From positions 1 to 6,583 of the forward strand of contig JAHWKS010000338.1 in assembly GCA_019347795.1 (NCBI GenBank): 6,583 nt of DNA, read 5' to 3'. The translations under genes and the position numbers were made by a program. Each line of letters starts with the position of its first letter. The stretch's first letter is position 1. The notes below the pieces were generated by a model. That model saw nothing but the letters and a program-made list of their open reading frames with translations, was not told the DNA's origin and did not search any database. This stretch comes from Planctomycetota bacterium. GTDB taxonomy: Bacteria > Planctomycetota > Planctomycetia > Pirellulales > Pirellulaceae. This document shows positions 6,108-6,583 of the stretch, in pieces.

Positions 6108-6152
6108 GAGGGTGGCCCTGTACCATGCCTCCCATTAACCTCCTTTGCCCAC

Positions 6153-6583
6153 GTGAATTTCGGCTCGGTCGGACCGATCTCGATATACCTCCCTCCGCGG
6201 GTGGAAACCAACGAGCAGCTTCAGGCGGAACATCCCGATTGGGATATGGCGCTCATCGGCGAGAAGACCGGCGTGCGCCGCCGCCACCTGGCCGCTCCGG
6301 ATGAAACCGCGTCGGACCTCGGCGTGGCGGCGGCGGAGCGGCTGTTCGCAGAGCATGACCTCGATCCCGCCGGGATCGACTTCCTCCTGTTCTGCACGCA
6401 AACGCCCGATTACCCGCTGCCCACCACCGCCTGCTTGATGCAGGAGCGGCTTCACCTGCGGAAGTCGGTCGGCGCGCTGGACTTTAACCTCGGCTGCTCG
6501 GGTTTCGTGTATGGACTGTCGCTGGCCGACGGGCTGATCCGCACCGGCGCCGTGCGGCGCGTGCTCCTGGTCACGGCGGAGAC
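6153..6583 (+). CDS. FabH-like 3-oxoacyl-ACP synthase III, N-terminal part
   Basis: GTG 6153 opens a frame that stays open to the right edge, giving 143 codons; family members usually have 320-350 residues, so over half is missing. FGSVGPISIYLPPRVETNEQ (3-22) is the typical N-terminal strand and loop. IGEKTGVRRRHL (35-46) matches the conserved I-x-x-x-TG-(I/V)-x-x-R-(R/H) motif. CTQTPDYPLPTTACLMQERL (81-100) is the dimer-interface segment, and LDFNLGCSGFVYGL (109-122) holds the active-site cysteine, Cys115. Such enzymes condense an acyl primer with malonyl-ACP. The CTQTPDY-x-LPTTAC variant recalls, from memory, KAS III-like proteins in surface-polysaccharide clusters more than housekeeping FabH. 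No clear Shine-Dalgarno sequence precedes the GTG, and no in-frame ATG lies nearby upstream. Confidence 0.88.
   Translation, partial: MNFGSVGPISIYLPPRVETNEQLQAEHPDWDMALIGEKTGVRRRHLAAPDETASDLGVAAAERLFAEHDLDPAGIDFLLFCTQTPDYPLPTTACLMQERLHLRKSVGALDFNLGCSGFVYGLSLADGLIRTGAVRRVLLVTAE

Noticed and set aside
5833..6135. A 100-codon minus-strand frame with AAAGGAGG just ahead of its first ATG
   Set aside because: The ribosome-site match is striking, but it is only 3 bases from the first ATG and 12 from the second. The frame runs through both hairpin elements and the lipoprotein promoter, then overlaps the lipoprotein signal region out of frame. The product shows no known motif.
1..6583. CRISPR arrays, tRNA or rRNA genes, phage or defence modules
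   Set aside because: No regularly spaced repeats, no tRNA-like cloverleaf with a TTC-type arm, no rRNA signature and no nuclease, reverse transcriptase or toxin-antitoxin pair were seen on either strand.

Overview
The window looks like chromosomal DNA of a planctomycete, probably of the Pirellulales type. The evidence is indirect: GC-rich, strongly codon-biased genes; a Tat-exported Gfo/Idh/MocA oxidoreductase; a DoxX protein with a long internal insertion; a small membrane protein starting with an NPYEPP-type motif; and a large lipoprotein that fuses a LolA-like, a thioredoxin-like and a propeller domain. No rRNA or housekeeping marker is present, so this assignment is an inference.

Layout. 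(1) Positions 1-2505, minus strand: a two-gene operon. A DoxX-family membrane protein overlaps by four bases (ATGA) a Gfo/Idh/MocA oxidoreductase whose C-terminus runs off the left edge. The operon has a candidate promoter near 2622-2650 and probably a CTG start. (2) Positions 2687-3012, plus strand: a short stretch resembling the tail of a transposase, overlapping (GTGA) a 79-residue two-helix membrane protein. (3) Positions 3086-5912, minus strand: a second operon with an 810-residue lipoprotein followed 13 bp later by a VOC (glyoxalase/bleomycin-resistance fold) protein. (4) Positions 5913-6152: a divergent intergenic region with two candidate promoters, a direct repeat over one -10 box, and two related hairpin elements in opposite orientation. 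(5) Positions 6153 to the right edge, plus strand: the N-terminal part of a FabH-like ketoacyl-ACP synthase III.

How the genes may work together. The DoxX topology places its coiled-coil insertion outside the cytoplasmic membrane, and its translationally coupled partner carries a twin-arginine signal, so both would act in the same compartment. The lipoprotein has a thioredoxin fold without the CxxC cysteines, which suggests a structural or binding role rather than a redox one. No CRISPR array, defence system, phage module, RNA gene or intact insertion sequence is visible. The most interesting material is the DoxX/oxidoreductase pair, the three-domain lipoprotein and the hairpin pair. None of these amounts to a demonstrated new system.
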